From positions 1 through 5,243 of the forward strand of contig LVVU01000103.1 of the NCBI GenBank assembly GCA_006954465.1: a stretch of 5,243 nt of DNA. Direction: 5' to 3'. Position 1 is the first letter of the stretch, and each line of letters begins with the position of its first letter. Position numbers and translations under genes: made by a program. Source of the DNA: Candidatus Methanoprimaticola hominis (GTDB lineage: Archaea; Thermoplasmatota; Thermoplasmata; Methanomassiliicoccales; Methanomethylophilaceae). This document shows, in pieces, positions 4,883 through 5,243 of the stretch. A model generated the notes under the pieces. It did not search any database. It was not told where the DNA came from and saw only the letters and a program-made list of their open reading frames with translations.

Positions 4883-5243
4883 ATGATCTACGACCCCGAC
4901 ATCGCCATCGAGACGGACGAGGACGTCTATCCTCCTTCCGAGGACAGCATCCTGCTCATCGAATCCCTGGACGTCCGTCCGGGGGAGAGGGTCCTGGAGA
5001 TCGGATGCGGATCCGGAGTGGTCTCCATCCACTGCGCCAAGAACAGCTGCGTCGTGACCGCCGGGGACATAAATCCGAAGGCGGTGGAACTCGCCCGCAG
5101 GAACGCCGAGCGCAACGGTGCGGAGATGGATGTGATCGAGACCGACGTCTACTCGAACATCGAAGGGGTCTTCGACACGATCGTATTCAACCTCCCCTAC
5201 CTCCCCGTGGACGAGGAGGGGCTTCTGGCCAAGGCGTGGTCCG
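4883..5243 (+). CDS. HemK2/Mtq2-type SAM-dependent protein methyltransferase, 5' part; runs off right edge
   Basis: The first 120 residues are present. VYPPSEDS (15-22) is the family's N-terminal P-[AS]-E-D-[ST] signature. VLEIGCGSG (37-45) is the SAM-binding motif I, AGDINPKAVELARRN (60-74) is motif II with acidic Asp62, and FNLPYLP (102-108) stands where N-P-P-Y is expected. Eukaryotic and archaeal members methylate the Gln side chain of the GGQ loop in the class I release factor, working with a Trm112 partner; that role is inferred here from the family. The catalytic tetrapeptide reads NLPY rather than NPPY; the Asn and Tyr that bind the target amide are kept. The start at 4883 (MIYDPDIAIETDEDVYPPSED) is preferred to 4856/4859, which would add up to nine residues ahead of the usual N-terminus. 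The C-terminal part is outside the window. Confidence 0.88.
   Translation, partial: MIYDPDIAIETDEDVYPPSEDSILLIESLDVRPGERVLEIGCGSGVVSIHCAKNSCVVTAGDINPKAVELARRNAERNGAEMDVIETDVYSNIEGVFDTIVFNLPYLPVDEEGLLAKAWS

Overview
The window looks like methanogen-type archaeal DNA, most plausibly from the Thermoplasmatota/Methanomassiliicoccales side of the Euryarchaeota. The grounds are an HVO_0476-family zinc-finger protein (a euryarchaeal family), a HemK2/Mtq2-type methyltransferase, and archaeal TATA boxes about 26 bases before the start codons of genes that lack a Shine-Dalgarno site. A large cell-surface beta-helix protein also fits gut-associated members of that order. The taxon is inference; no marker in the window fixes it.

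Layout. Positions 1-2441, minus strand, hold the 5' part (at least 813 codons) of a very large secreted, adhesin-like protein that continues past the left edge. It has an excellent Shine-Dalgarno site and start codon, but a run of ten G (2407-2416 on the plus strand, as C) puts that start out of frame with the long coding frame. Nine or twelve G would restore it. The next 295 bases (2442-2736) hold no convincing gene. They carry two divergent promoters and several dyad-symmetric sequences on the adhesin side. Positions 2737-3435 (+) encode a HAD-superfamily phosphatase related to phosphoserine phosphatase. It converges, with only 6 bases between stop codons, on the HVO_0476-type zinc-finger gene (3442-4119, minus). 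Upstream of that, in the same direction, lies a metallo-beta-lactamase-fold hydrolase (4194-4790, minus). A 92-base divergent promoter region follows, then the start of a HemK2/Mtq2-type protein methyltransferase (4883 to the right edge, +).

How they fit together. The four right-hand genes look like ordinary, intact housekeeping genes of GC-rich composition with no obvious shared pathway; the hydrolase and zinc-finger genes could be co-transcribed. The surface-protein gene stands apart. It is leadered rather than leaderless, has operator-like inverted repeats around its predicted transcription start, and has a homopolymer in its first codons. That combination is what bacterial phase-variable surface genes look like (Campylobacter, Helicobacter, Neisseria). 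The most interesting reading of the window is an archaeal contingency locus captured in its OFF state. A base-calling or assembly error in the G run is the main competing explanation.
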